64,000 nt of DNA from an uncultured Rhizobiaceae group bacterium (GTDB lineage Bacteria > Pseudomonadota > Alphaproteobacteria > Rhizobiales > Rhizobiaceae), in assembly GCA_937930845.1 (NCBI GenBank), contig CALHBJ010000002.1:62001-126000 (forward strand). Direction: 5' to 3'. The notes under the pieces are model-generated. The model was not told where the DNA came from. It did no database searches and saw nothing but the letters and a program-made list of their open reading frames with translations. The translations under genes were made by a program, and so were the position numbers. Below, piece by piece: positions 43,709 through 53,405 of the stretch (the stretch's first letter is position 1; every line of letters begins with the position of its first letter).

Positions 43709-45205
43709 GTGCCGCATCTTGATTTAACCTGCCAAAGTGAAGCCGACACGGCCCGTTTGGGTGAGACTCTCGCGCTCGCATTGAAGGTGGGTGACTGCAT
43801 CCATCTGGAAGGGGATTTGGGTGCGGGAAAAACAACGTTGGCCCGGGCAATGATTAGATGCCTGGCGGGCGACCCTGGCCATGAAGTGCCCAGCCCCACT
43901 TTCACGCTCATACAATCCTACCAAACAAAAATCCCCGGCCCGGTTGCCCATCTCGATCTATATCGGGTGGAAGATATCGAAGAGCTGGAAGAACTCGGCA
44001 TCGAGGAAGTGTTGCTGGATGGCGCTGTGCTGGTTGAATGGCCAAAGAAGGGGGGTGCAGCATTGCCCCTCGCAACCCTGCATCTCAGCCTGACCGCCGA
44101 TCCGGCAAATGATTGTCGCCAGGTGAGGGTGACCGGCGATGAGGCCGCTTTGGCCCGTTTCACGCGCAGCATTGAGACCCGGTCATTCCTTGATGGGAAC
44201 GGCCACGGCGAGAGCGCGCGCGCACCCTTCATGGGCGATGCCTCGGCCCGCACCTATGAGAAAATACACCCTGCCAGCGGCCCCGCACTCATATTGATGA
44301 ACTCACCAGCACAGACTGATGGTCCCATCATCCGTGATGGGTTGCCCTATAGCCGTATCGCCCATCTGGCTGAGGATGTTGGAGCGTTCGTGGCAGACGC
44401 ACGATTGCTTGCCGACCAGGGTTTTAGAACGCCCAGAATCATGGCCCAGGATTTGGATGCCGGTTTCTTGCTGATTGAAGATCTTGGCAACGGAAAGATC
44501 ATTGATGAAAACCGAGTCCCAATAGATGAACGCTATCTGGCCGCGGTGGAAACACTGGCGGCCATGCATGGGCTTTCATGGCCGTCAAATAGCCCGGTTA
44601 CCGAAGGTGTGGTTCATGAAATTCCCCCTTTCGATCGCCGCGCCCTGTTGATCGAAGTCGATTTGCTGATCGAATGGTATTTGCCTTACCGGCTCAACCG
44701 CGCCGTGACCGAAGAAGAAAAATCCCGGTTCCATGATATTTGGAATGATCTGATTGATGTGGCGTTGGCGGGTGAACGCAGCTTTGTGATAAGAGACTAT
44801 CATTCACCCAACATCATCTGGATTGACGATGCCGAAGGTGCAGACCGTATTGGTATCATTGATTTTCAGGATGGGCTGATTGGCCCGGCCGCCTATGATG
44901 TGGCCTCATTGGCACAAGATGCCCGGGTAGATGTGAGCGAACAACTCGAATCCCGATTGGTTGACCATTATTGCGTCCATCGTGGAGATTTTGATGAGGC
45001 TGCTTTTCGCACCCAATATGCGGTAATGGCCGCCCAACGGGCGACAAAAGTGCTTGGCATATTTGTGCGGTTGTACCAGCGCGATGGCAAGGAAGGATAT
45101 CTGCCCCATCTGCCGCGCATTGAAACCTATATCCGCCGCGCCCTTAAGCATCCGCAACTGGCACAATATAGGGCGTGGATGCAGCGGGTTCTTGGTGTGG
45201 TCTGA
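43709..45205 (+). CDS. tsaE: TsaE / AmgK-type kinase fusion protein
   Basis: Protein of 498 residues joining two functions. Residues 1-150 are TsaE, the ATPase needed for tRNA t6A37 synthesis, with GDLGAGKT (35-42), VPSPTFTLIQSY and HLDLYRVED. Residues about 170-498 are an aminoglycoside phosphotransferase-fold sugar kinase of the AmgK (MurNAc/GlcNAc kinase) type, with VIRDYHSPNIIW and GIIDFQDG. The next gene is murU, so the kinase half probably serves peptidoglycan sugar recycling. The GTG at 43709 is chosen: it is the nearest in-frame start after the divL stop, but its ribosome site is distant. Confidence 0.88.
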   Translation: MPHLDLTCQSEADTARLGETLALALKVGDCIHLEGDLGAGKTTLARAMIRCLAGDPGHEVPSPTFTLIQSYQTKIPGPVAHLDLYRVEDIEELEELGIEEVLLDGAVLVEWPKKGGAALPLATLHLSLTADPANDCRQVRVTGDEAALARFTRSIETRSFLDGNGHGESARAPFMGDASARTYEKIHPASGPALILMNSPAQTDGPIIRDGLPYSRIAHLAEDVGAFVADARLLADQGFRTPRIMAQDLDAGFLLIEDLGNGKIIDENRVPIDERYLAAVETLAAMHGLSWPSNSPVTEGVVHEIPPFDRRALLIEVDLLIEWYLPYRLNRAVTEEEKSRFHDIWNDLIDVALAGERSFVIRDYHSPNIIWIDDAEGADRIGIIDFQDGLIGPAAYDVASLAQDARVDVSEQLESRLVDHYCVHRGDFDEAAFRTQYAVMAAQRATKVLGIFVRLYQRDGKEGYLPHLPRIETYIRRALKHPQLAQYRAWMQRVLGVV

Positions 45206-45262
45206 TTCTGGATTGTGCTAAGACAATCGCCATCGGCATAAGGCTCAATTGAGGGGAACTGC

Positions 45263-46024
45263 GTGAACCAAACCTCCACCATCACCCGTGCCATGATATT
45301 GGCAGCCGGTCTGGGCACGCGCATGCGCCCGATTACAGAAACAATTCCCAAGCCGCTAGTTCATGTTGCCGGCAAAACCATGCTGGACCACGCGCTTGAT
45401 GCCCTGGCCGATGCGGGCGTGACCGATACGGCCATCAATGTGCATTACCTGCCCGACCAGATCATCGATCATGTGGCGTTACGCGAATGCCCACGGGTGA
45501 CCATATCGGACGAACGTGACACGCTTTTGGATTCTGGTGGAGGGGTTAAAAAAGCGATCAGCGGATTTCCAAACGGGCCATTTTACATTCTCAATGCTGA
45601 TTCCTTCTGGCTTGATTCAACACCGACAAATCTGTCCGGCATGGCTGGCAATTGGCGGGAGGATGACATGGATATGCAATTGCTTGTGGCACGCAAGGAC
45701 AGTGCCGTTGGTTTTGATGGGCCGGGAGATTTCTTCATGGACGATAGCGGCCGGCTTTCCCGCCGGGGAAAGGCCGCATCTGCACCATATGTCTATGCCG
45801 GTGCCATCATTGCAAAGGCGCAGCTGCTGAACGCCATTGCCGAGGCGAAATTTTCACTCAACCGCCTGTTTGATGATGCGATTGCAAGAAATCGCTTGTT
45901 TGGATGTTGCTTGCAGGGTCTTTGGCTGCATGTGGGAACGCCCGCCGCGATTGAAGATGCGGAACGGGCAATTAACGAATACAGATTGCAAGGTGAAGAG
46001 GCGCAGGTTCGGCAGGTAAGGTGA
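45263..46024 (+). CDS. murU: N-acetylmuramate-1-phosphate uridylyltransferase-like nucleotidyltransferase (MurU)
   Basis: Sugar-1-phosphate nucleotidyltransferase of 253 residues. MILAAGLGTRMRPITETIPKPLVHVAGKTM is the activation loop and lysine motif, and ILNADSFW holds the metal-binding Asp. Behind an AmgK-type kinase it is best read as MurU, making UDP-MurNAc from MurNAc-1-phosphate and bypassing de novo synthesis (the fosfomycin-resistant recycling route). A mannose-1-phosphate guanylyltransferase is the alternative by similarity alone. The start is GTG behind GAGGGGA, and the stop overlaps the addB GTG by 4 nt. Confidence 0.85.
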   Translation: MNQTSTITRAMILAAGLGTRMRPITETIPKPLVHVAGKTMLDHALDALADAGVTDTAINVHYLPDQIIDHVALRECPRVTISDERDTLLDSGGGVKKAISGFPNGPFYILNADSFWLDSTPTNLSGMAGNWREDDMDMQLLVARKDSAVGFDGPGDFFMDDSGRLSRRGKAASAPYVYAGAIIAKAQLLNAIAEAKFSLNRLFDDAIARNRLFGCCLQGLWLHVGTPAAIEDAERAINEYRLQGEEAQVRQVR

Positions 46025-49000
46025 CGTTAGATCCCCAAATCAGACCTTCAAGCAGGGCGCGGGTTCTTTCCATTGCGCCGGGTGCGCCCTTTTTGCCGAC
46101 ATTGGTGGATGCACTGGTCAACGGTAAACTGGTCGATGGATTTGCCCCCGGCACCAACCCGCTTGCCTTGGCCGATGTGACAATTTGGGTGCCCACACGG
46201 CGTGCTGCGCGATCCCTGGCCAGTGAATTTGTCAGTCGTCTGGACGGTGAAGCGGCGCTGTTGCCGCAAATCCTCGCACTTGGCGATGTGGACGAAGATC
46301 AATTGGATGCCACCTATTTTAAGGGTGGCACCGATGGCGATGAAGCTTCCTTGGATGCATCCCCAACGGCGTTGGAACGCCATCTGGTATTGGCACGATT
46401 GACCGCTGCATGGTCTGCATCCCTCAATCCCCAACAACGGGAAATCTATGATGGTGCCGACATCATCATGCCCTCATCGATGGCCGATGCGGTGCGGTTT
46501 GCAGCTGATTTGGCACGCCTGATGGATATGGTCTCCACCGAGGAAGTATCCTGGGATGCCTTGTCAGATCTTGTCCCCCAGGACTATGCGCAATGGTGGC
46601 AACTCACTCTTGAATTCCTCAAAATCGCGATCAGCCTTTGGCCCGCCGTACTGGCTGAACGGGGACAGGCCGATGGGGCTAGTGCCCGGGCGAAGCGATT
46701 GCGCGCCCAGGCCGACATGTATGCAGACTTTGGCAGCCGTGGACCGGTAATTGCGGCCGGGTCAACGGGTTCCATTCCTGCAACCGCCCATTTGCTGAAA
46801 ACGATAGCGCATCTGCCCATGGGCGCTGTTGTGTTGCCGGGGCTGGATCGCGATATCGACCCGGAAACCTGGGAAAAGATTGACCTGCCGGACAACCCCA
46901 TCGACGAAGGCGGCACCGCGCCTGCCCACCCGCAATTTGGATTGCGCAAATTACTGCGCTATTTGGAGGTGGACCGGGGTGATGTGCATCACCTGGGCAG
47001 CCTGGACGCCAACTCGGCTGGTTTTGTCCGCCTGCGGGAAGAACTGGTGAGTGCGGCAATGCGCCCGTCGAGATCTACCCAGCATTGGCAAACCATTTTT
47101 GAGGCCTATTCACCTGAGCAGCGAAGCCTTGCATTTGGATCTGTGTCACTGGTGGAAGCGCCGGGCGAGCGGGAAGAGGCACTAGCAATTGCATTGGCCC
47201 TGCGCGAAACCCTCGCCCGTGCCGATGCAACAGCAGCGCTGGTCACGCCCGACCGAAATCTTGCCCGGCGGGTGGCCGTGGAGATGCGCCGATTCGGGCT
47301 TGAAATTGATGATTCCGCAGGACTTCCCCTGCGCAACCGCCGTGCGGGCAGTTTTGTGCGCCTGGTCATTCAGGCGGCATTTGGCGCAGCAGATCCCATC
47401 GTATGGATTGGGCTGATTAAACATCCACTGGCGCTGTTTGGGGATAGTGCTGCGCGGGCGCGAACGGCAGCACGAGTGTTTGAACTTGTGGTTTTGCGTG
47501 GCGCGTTGATCATGCCGCGCCCGGGAACGTTTGAAGCAGCAGCGCGCGAACGCCATGGGGCGGTAAGTGCAGGCAATATTCGTGTTCCGCGCAGCGTGCG
47601 GCGGCTGACACCCCAGGATTGGGAAGATGGTTTTTGGCTCGCCCAACAGCTTGATGCCATTTTTTCAAAATCCGATGGCAGTGACGATACGCCGAAATCT
47701 TTTCATCGATTGGCCGCATTGACAGCCGGGTGCCTGGAGGCTTGTGGCCGGGATGCCAATGGCGAACTGACCCACCTTTATGATGGCGAGGACGGCCAGG
47801 CACTATATGATTTCCTTGGTGCAATGATGGACCAGCGCGAGGAGATCGCGACTGAACCTTCCCAATGGCCGGAAATTTTTGATGCGCTCATCGCTGCAAA
47901 GATGGTGCGGCCCTTAAGTGGCAGTCACCCGCGCGTAGCTATTCTTGGTCCATTGGAAGCACGTCTGCAAACCTTTGACCGCATCGTTTTGGGTGGATTG
48001 AATGAACGTACCTGGCCCGCGGAAACTTCAAATGACCCGTTCCTGTCACGACCAATGAAACTGGCGCTGGGACTGCCACCTCCCGAGCGACGAACCGGTC
48101 TGGCGGCCCATGATTTTCAGGTGTTGCTGGGCATGAATGACGTGGTGCTCACTCGTTCACTACGCGCGGATAATGCGCCAACGGTGGCGTCACGCTGGGT
48201 CCAGCGCGTGACCACACTTGCCGGTGAAGCCGCCCGTTTGGCGATGGTTGATCGTGGGCAAAAATTTCTCGATTGGGCCCAGGCGATTGATCAGCCCAGC
48301 AATCCGCCGCGCCCATGTGCCCAGCCACGGCCAACTCCACCAGTGGCGTCCCGCCCCACTGGATTGTCCATCACGGAAATCGAAACCTGGATTCGGGATC
48401 CTTACGCAATCTATGCAAAGCGGATTCTCAAGCTGGATGCTTTGGATGATCTCGTGCGTGAACCGGATGCCCGCGAGAAAGGCACGCTTTATCACACGAT
48501 ATGCGAGGCTTTCGTGAAGCAAGCCGGTTTTGATGCACCACGTGACAGGGCGCATGATCTGGATTTGATGATGCGGATCGCCAGGGCGGCATTTGCACAA
48601 AGTGCCTTGCCGGAGGAAATTCAGGCCCTGTGGTGGCCGCGCTTTCAGGAAATCGCCGAGGGATTCATAGCCTGGCATGCCGCATCGGTAGAAACAATTT
48701 CCGGTATTGCAACGGAAGTATCCGGACGTGCCGAATTGCCCGGGACCGGGTTTCAAATACGTGGCCGCGCGGATCGCATCGACGTTCTCAACAATGGCAA
48801 TCTTGTTTTTATTGACTACAAAACCGGCACAACACCATCGATCAAACAGATGAGATCGGGTCTGGCACCCCAATTGCCTCTGGAAGCGGCAATGGCATTT
48901 CGCGGCGCTTTTGGGCCTTCGCTGGCAGCCCATGCAGAGCGAATGGAATATGTGCGGCTGCGCCCCCAGGGCGGTTTCAAAGTTGACCAACTGGCCGGGT

Positions 49001-49203
49001 CAGCCAAAGAGCCAGACCTTGCCGTTGATACCGCTGAGGACAATTGGGAACGTCTGCAATCTCTTGTGGTGGAATATCAACGCCGGGATCAGCCCTATGT
49101 GTCGAAGGCCCGGTTTATCGAGGATCGTGAATGGGCAAGTGACTACGACCATCTTGCGCGGGTGCGCGAATGGTCGGTCGGCGAAGACGGTGACGACACA
49201 TGA
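46021..49203 (+). CDS. addB: Double-strand break repair protein AddB
   Basis: AddB subunit of 1060 residues of the AddAB helicase-nuclease, which resects DNA ends for RecA. It is the alphaproteobacterial form: the N-terminus (SIAPGAPFLPTLVDALVNG) does not show a functional Walker A. The C-terminal RecB-type nuclease domain is present (DRIDVLNNGNLVFIDYKTGT, then QLPLEAAMA). No four-cysteine iron-sulfur cluster was seen, unlike in Firmicutes. The start is GTG within GTGA, coupled to murU, and the stop overlaps addA by ATGA. Confidence 0.94.
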   Translation: MTLDPQIRPSSRARVLSIAPGAPFLPTLVDALVNGKLVDGFAPGTNPLALADVTIWVPTRRAARSLASEFVSRLDGEAALLPQILALGDVDEDQLDATYFKGGTDGDEASLDASPTALERHLVLARLTAAWSASLNPQQREIYDGADIIMPSSMADAVRFAADLARLMDMVSTEEVSWDALSDLVPQDYAQWWQLTLEFLKIAISLWPAVLAERGQADGASARAKRLRAQADMYADFGSRGPVIAAGSTGSIPATAHLLKTIAHLPMGAVVLPGLDRDIDPETWEKIDLPDNPIDEGGTAPAHPQFGLRKLLRYLEVDRGDVHHLGSLDANSAGFVRLREELVSAAMRPSRSTQHWQTIFEAYSPEQRSLAFGSVSLVEAPGEREEALAIALALRETLARADATAALVTPDRNLARRVAVEMRRFGLEIDDSAGLPLRNRRAGSFVRLVIQAAFGAADPIVWIGLIKHPLALFGDSAARARTAARVFELVVLRGALIMPRPGTFEAAARERHGAVSAGNIRVPRSVRRLTPQDWEDGFWLAQQLDAIFSKSDGSDDTPKSFHRLAALTAGCLEACGRDANGELTHLYDGEDGQALYDFLGAMMDQREEIATEPSQWPEIFDALIAAKMVRPLSGSHPRVAILGPLEARLQTFDRIVLGGLNERTWPAETSNDPFLSRPMKLALGLPPPERRTGLAAHDFQVLLGMNDVVLTRSLRADNAPTVASRWVQRVTTLAGEAARLAMVDRGQKFLDWAQAIDQPSNPPRPCAQPRPTPPVASRPTGLSITEIETWIRDPYAIYAKRILKLDALDDLVREPDAREKGTLYHTICEAFVKQAGFDAPRDRAHDLDLMMRIARAAFAQSALPEEIQALWWPRFQEIAEGFIAWHAASVETISGIATEVSGRAELPGTGFQIRGRADRIDVLNNGNLVFIDYKTGTTPSIKQMRSGLAPQLPLEAAMAFRGAFGPSLAAHAERMEYVRLRPQGGFKVDQLAGSAKEPDLAVDTAEDNWERLQSLVVEYQRRDQPYVSKARFIEDREWASDYDHLARVREWSVGEDGDDT

Positions 49204-52200
49204 GCGGGAACAGCGAATTGTTTGTCGACGATCACACAAAGGCACGTCAGCGCGAAGCCTCCAGCCCTGATCATTCGGCATGGGTGTCCGCCAATGCCGG
49301 ATCCGGCAAGACCACGGTTCTGGCCCGCCGTGTGGTGCGTCTATTGCTCAACGGTTTCGACCCTTCCCGCCTTTTGTGCATTACCTACACCAAGGCTGCC
49401 GCCGGTGAGATGGCCAACCGTGTCTTTGACATATTGAGTGAATGGGCCACTTTGCCCAACGATGCGTTGCATGAAAAACTGACGGACATCGAGGGCCATG
49501 TGCCCACCCCAACGCAAATGCAACTGGCCCGCACCCTGTTTGCCCGCGCGCTGGAAACGCCCGGCGGCATCAAGATTCAAACCATTCATGCATTTTGTTC
49601 GGCCCTCCTCCACCAATTCCCCATCGAAGCCAATGTGCCGGGCACATTTTCAGAAATGGACGATACACAACAGGCAATAGCCATCGAAGCGGCGCGGCGC
49701 GCGGTCATTCTGGAAGCGCACAACAATCCTGACGGTGATTTGGGCAAGGCATTTGCGGGGATGTTGGCCCATGCAAGCGATGCAGCCATAGAGCGTGCCC
49801 TCAAAGAGGCCATTGGCCGGCGTGAAGAAATCGAAGCATGGCTGAAAAATTCAGGCGGCCCCGCCGGTGTGGAACAGCAATTGCGCACCGCGCTTGGGTT
49901 TACCGCAGATGAGACAGTTGAAAACCTTCTGAACACGCACCTGGCGCAATGTACATTCACTGATCAAACCCTGGCTGAAATGGCACGGCTCGGTCACACT
50001 TTAACGGCTAAACCCAAGGCAATTGCTGCCAAGATTAATGGGTTCTTATCGGAAAGTGTGCCGCTGGAGCGGTTTGAAAAACTGTGCGGTATTTTCTTCA
50101 CATCAAAAGGCGCGCCCTATAAATATTCAAATTTTGGGTCCACTGAATTCAGAAATGCCTTTGCAGGATTCGAACAAGGTTTCGACACCGAAACACTGCG
50201 TCTGATTGATGCCCGTGAAAGAGTATCCGCGCTGAAAGGCATTCTCGCCACGTGCGATGTGATGATTTTTGTCCAATCCATGCTGACGCGTTACCGCGAA
50301 GAGAAGCGGCGCAAGGGCCTGCTTGATTTTGATGATCTCATTTCCCGAACGGCTGAGCTTTTACACCGGCGCGATGCCAGCGCCTGGGTTCTTTATAAAA
50401 TGGATCAGGGAATCGACCATCTGTTGATTGATGAAGCCCAGGATACAAGTCCACGCCAATGGCAGGTCATCACGGCCCTTGTATCTGAGTTTTTTTCCGG
50501 GCAAGGCGCCCGTGCTGTCAATCGTACGGTGTTTGCGGTTGGAGATGAAAAGCAGTCGATCTATTCGTTTCAGGGTGCGCGGCCAGAGAGTTTTGATGCC
50601 CAAAGAAGGTTGTTTCAACGGCAGGCCAGCAATGCAGGAAAAAAGCTCTTGCCCGCCCAATTGGGCCTGTCGTTCCGCTCAACAATCGATGTGCTGAGTG
50701 CGGTCGACAAGGTTTTCGACCGCACGGCCAATGAACCTGCTGTTGCAATGGGAGGTAATTACCAGGCCCACACGGCGGCCCGCCGGAACGATCCGGGGCA
50801 AGTCGAGGTCTGGCCAATGGTGCAGGCAGAAACCATTGAAAATCCTGAAGAGTGGCATGTGGCAGTCACCCAAAGCGACAACCGGCATCAGGCTGTTTTG
50901 CTTGCCCGCCGGATTGCAGAACAGGTTCATTGCTGGATTTCAAATGGTGAAAGATTTTTTGCCAATGGCAAACCAGGTGGCAAGCCGATTGGTCCAGGTG
51001 ACATTTTGGTGCTTGTGCGCGCCCGTGACCGTTTCACCACAGCCCTGTCCCGTGCCCTGAAAGATTTCGGCATACCCGTGGCCGGGGCAGACCGGCTGAA
51101 ATTGACGGACCATATTGCCATCCAGGATTTACTGGCGCTTGGCCGCACAATGGTCACGGCGCAAGATGATCTGTCTCTTGCCGCCCTTTTGAAATCTCCC
51201 CTGTTCAATGTGGATGAGGCGGCATTGTTCGAACTCTCTCAAAGCCGGTTTGATGCCGCCTATGAGATGAGCTTGTTTGAGGCACTCAACCGCACGGAAG
51301 ATGAGGCGCTCAAGGCTGTCTTGGTGCAACTCATGGCGTGGCGCAAACGGGTCGACGCTATGCCAGTTTACGAATTCTATGCGCAAATTCTGGGCGCAGA
51401 TGGCGGCCGCCATGCCTTCCTGTCGCGTTTGGGCGCTGAAACGAACGATGTGCTGGACGCTTTTTTGGCACAGGCGCTGGAACATGAACGTGGTGGATTG
51501 CCCGGTCTTCAGGCCTTTGTCGAAAAACTGCAAAGCGCTGATCTGGAGCTTAAGCGCGAACAGGACCAGACCGCAGGCGAAGTGCGCATCATGACAGTTC
51601 ACGCGGCAAAGGGGCTGGAAGCGCCCATTGTGTTTCTGGTCGACAAGGGCAGCGCTCCATTCGTCGACAGCAAAGCGCCGTGCTTCTATGAACTTTTAAA
51701 TTCCAGCGACAATCAAAGCCTGATGTGGGTGCCGCAATCGGCGTTTCACATCGCTGCCACAAGACAGAGTTTACAGCTGGAGAAAAAGAAAGCGGAGGAT
51801 GAATATCGCCGCCTGCTTTATGTTGGCATGACCCGTGCCCGCGACCGGCTCATCATATGCGGCTATCAGGGCAAGACGGCTCCCGGCCAGCCGACCTGGC
51901 GCACACTCGTCGATGATGCCTTGAAGGAGGCATATCAAGAAGAATTCGACGGGGAAGGCAATCTCCAGCGTGCCGTTTGGACCCATTCCAAGCCACCGGC
52001 TCCCATGCCCAATGGGGATGACAATGCGGCTTTGTCCAAAATTTCACTGGCTGTATCTTTGCCTGATTGGGTGCGCCAAAAACTGCCCAGGGAGCCGGGT
52101 CTGCCCCGTCCGCTAAGTCCGTCAGGTGCCCAGGCATTGATTGATGAAAGCCGCACCAAACAGGCGCATATTGTGCCCTTAACGCGCCATAGCCACGAGG

Positions 52201-52763
52201 AAGACACAAGCCCCAGTGCCCGGCAAACAGGGACGGCCATTCATCGCCTGTTTCAAGTCTTGCCGGAAATTGCGTCCAATGAACGCCGTTTGCGCGCCCG
52301 CGCTTATCTTGAGAACAGTTTGATAGGTGCCAGCGCAGAAAGTATCGACAATGCCCTGTCCGGCATATTTGCGGTGTTGGATAATCCAGATTTTGCCCCA
52401 TGGTTTGAGCCAGCCACGAGCCGGGCGGAGGTGCCGGTCATGGGGCGCATTGAAACCACGGATGGCCCGCGCTCCATATCAGGCACGATAGACCGGTTAG
52501 TGGTGCAGCCACGCCGTGTCTTGCTGATTGATTTCAAAACCGGCGCACATGTACCAGCTCATCAGGACGAGATTCCTGGAGACTATGTGATGCAAATGAC
52601 GCTTTATCGTCACCTTGTATCGCGCATCTATCCTGAGCTGCCGGTTGAAGCGGTTCTCATATGGACCAGTGGGCGAACTGCACAGGGCGCTTTTGCCCCC
52701 CGTGTTGACCTGCTGGATGAAGCCAGTATGGACGCAGCATTGCGCCAATTGGGGTCCAGCTGA
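49200..52763 (+). CDS. addA: Double-strand break repair helicase AddA
   Basis: UvrD/RecB-type helicase and nuclease of 1187 residues. Walker A is VSANAGSGKTTVLARR. HLLIDEAQDTSPRQW is the DExx box, followed by GDEKQSIYSFQGA, IMTVHAAKGLEAPIVFL and YVGMTRARDRLI. The C-terminal nuclease domain has LLIDFKTG and the downstream MQMTLYRHL (Q-motif). With AddB it forms the recombination machine. The operon murU-addB-addA-trxA is tight up to here; trxA has its own promoter-like region. Confidence 0.96.
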   Translation: MSGNSELFVDDHTKARQREASSPDHSAWVSANAGSGKTTVLARRVVRLLLNGFDPSRLLCITYTKAAAGEMANRVFDILSEWATLPNDALHEKLTDIEGHVPTPTQMQLARTLFARALETPGGIKIQTIHAFCSALLHQFPIEANVPGTFSEMDDTQQAIAIEAARRAVILEAHNNPDGDLGKAFAGMLAHASDAAIERALKEAIGRREEIEAWLKNSGGPAGVEQQLRTALGFTADETVENLLNTHLAQCTFTDQTLAEMARLGHTLTAKPKAIAAKINGFLSESVPLERFEKLCGIFFTSKGAPYKYSNFGSTEFRNAFAGFEQGFDTETLRLIDARERVSALKGILATCDVMIFVQSMLTRYREEKRRKGLLDFDDLISRTAELLHRRDASAWVLYKMDQGIDHLLIDEAQDTSPRQWQVITALVSEFFSGQGARAVNRTVFAVGDEKQSIYSFQGARPESFDAQRRLFQRQASNAGKKLLPAQLGLSFRSTIDVLSAVDKVFDRTANEPAVAMGGNYQAHTAARRNDPGQVEVWPMVQAETIENPEEWHVAVTQSDNRHQAVLLARRIAEQVHCWISNGERFFANGKPGGKPIGPGDILVLVRARDRFTTALSRALKDFGIPVAGADRLKLTDHIAIQDLLALGRTMVTAQDDLSLAALLKSPLFNVDEAALFELSQSRFDAAYEMSLFEALNRTEDEALKAVLVQLMAWRKRVDAMPVYEFYAQILGADGGRHAFLSRLGAETNDVLDAFLAQALEHERGGLPGLQAFVEKLQSADLELKREQDQTAGEVRIMTVHAAKGLEAPIVFLVDKGSAPFVDSKAPCFYELLNSSDNQSLMWVPQSAFHIAATRQSLQLEKKKAEDEYRRLLYVGMTRARDRLIICGYQGKTAPGQPTWRTLVDDALKEAYQEEFDGEGNLQRAVWTHSKPPAPMPNGDDNAALSKISLAVSLPDWVRQKLPREPGLPRPLSPSGAQALIDESRTKQAHIVPLTRHSHEEDTSPSARQTGTAIHRLFQVLPEIASNERRLRARAYLENSLIGASAESIDNALSGIFAVLDNPDFAPWFEPATSRAEVPVMGRIETTDGPRSISGTIDRLVVQPRRVLLIDFKTGAHVPAHQDEIPGDYVMQMTLYRHLVSRIYPELPVEAVLIWTSGRTAQGAFAPRVDLLDEASMDAALRQLGSS

Positions 52764-52795
52764 CGTGCCTCTGCGGGATGATTTTGTCACTTAAG

Positions 52796-52852
52796 GGTGA
52801 TCAAAGTCTCTAAATTGTTCACCTTGACCCCCGCAAAGCGTCTCCCTAGGTT
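52796..52852 (+). promoter_or_regulatory. trxA promoter with adjoining inverted repeat
   Basis: TTGACC (52824-52829), 17 nt, TAGGTT (52847-52852). Directly before it, GGTGATCAA (52796-52804) and TTGTTCACC (52815-52823) form a 9-bp inverted repeat with one mismatch, abutting the -35. That suggests an operator for trxA. Confidence 0.45.
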
Positions 52853-52952
52853 CCCTCCAACGAGGCACGGACCGATTCCCGCCAATTTGCCAGGTAATTT
52901 TGGCAGATTGTTCGCTGACAATCAGTGGGGCCGGGAACAAAAGGAGCATGAA

Positions 52953-53273
52953 ATGGCGACTGTCAAAATTGACAAAACAAACTTCGATTCCGACGTTTTG
53001 AAATCAGAAACACCTGTCGTGGTGGATTTTTGGGCAGAATGGTGCGGACCCTGCAAGATGATTGCCCCAAGCCTGGAAGAGATTTCGGAAGAGATGGGCG
53101 AGAAGGTGAAGATTGCCAAGGTCAATATGGATGAGAATCCTGAACTTGCCGCTCAATACGGTGTGCGCTCCATTCCAACGCTTTTGATGTTCAAAGGCGG
53201 TGAGCCGGTGGCCATTCAGGTTGGCGCTGCACCCAAAAACAAGCTGTCGGACTGGATTTCAAGCGAAGTTTGA
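52953..53273 (+). CDS. trxA: Thioredoxin 1
   Basis: Cytoplasmic thiol-disulfide reductant of 106 residues with the active site [10 protein letters not shown]. The cis-proline loop SIPTLLMF and the [12 protein letters not shown] tail are complete. It has a strong AAGGAG seven bases before the ATG. The frame is open upstream to 52797 but lacks family similarity there. It is ended by an intrinsic terminator 29 nt downstream. Confidence 0.97.
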   Translation: MATVKIDKTNFDSDVLKSETPVVVDFWAEWCGPCKMIAPSLEEISEEMGEKVKIAKVNMDENPELAAQYGVRSIPTLLMFKGGEPVAIQVGAAPKNKLSDWISSEV

Positions 53274-53301
53274 ACACCAGCCTTCACGACAGAAGAATTT
53301 G

Positions 53302-53334
53302 ACACCCGGTTCAAAAGGCCGGGTGTTTTCTTTT
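53302..53334 (+). terminator. Intrinsic terminator after trxA
   Basis: ACACCCGG (53302-53309) pairs perfectly with CCGGGTGT (53319-53326) over a 9-nt loop, followed by TTTTCTTTT. It is a textbook rho-independent terminator for the addA/trxA transcript. Confidence 0.93.
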
Positions 53335-53405
53335 GCCCTGTTCGCTTGCCACGCTTTGGTTTAGCAATGCGTATTTATGCAATCCCAACAATTTGATCTG
53401 ACCCG

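Noticed and set aside
45211-45228. Hairpin GATTGT-N6-ACAATC between the TsaE fusion gene and murU
   Set aside because: Only a 6-bp AT-rich stem without a T-run; likely chance and too weak to call a terminator.
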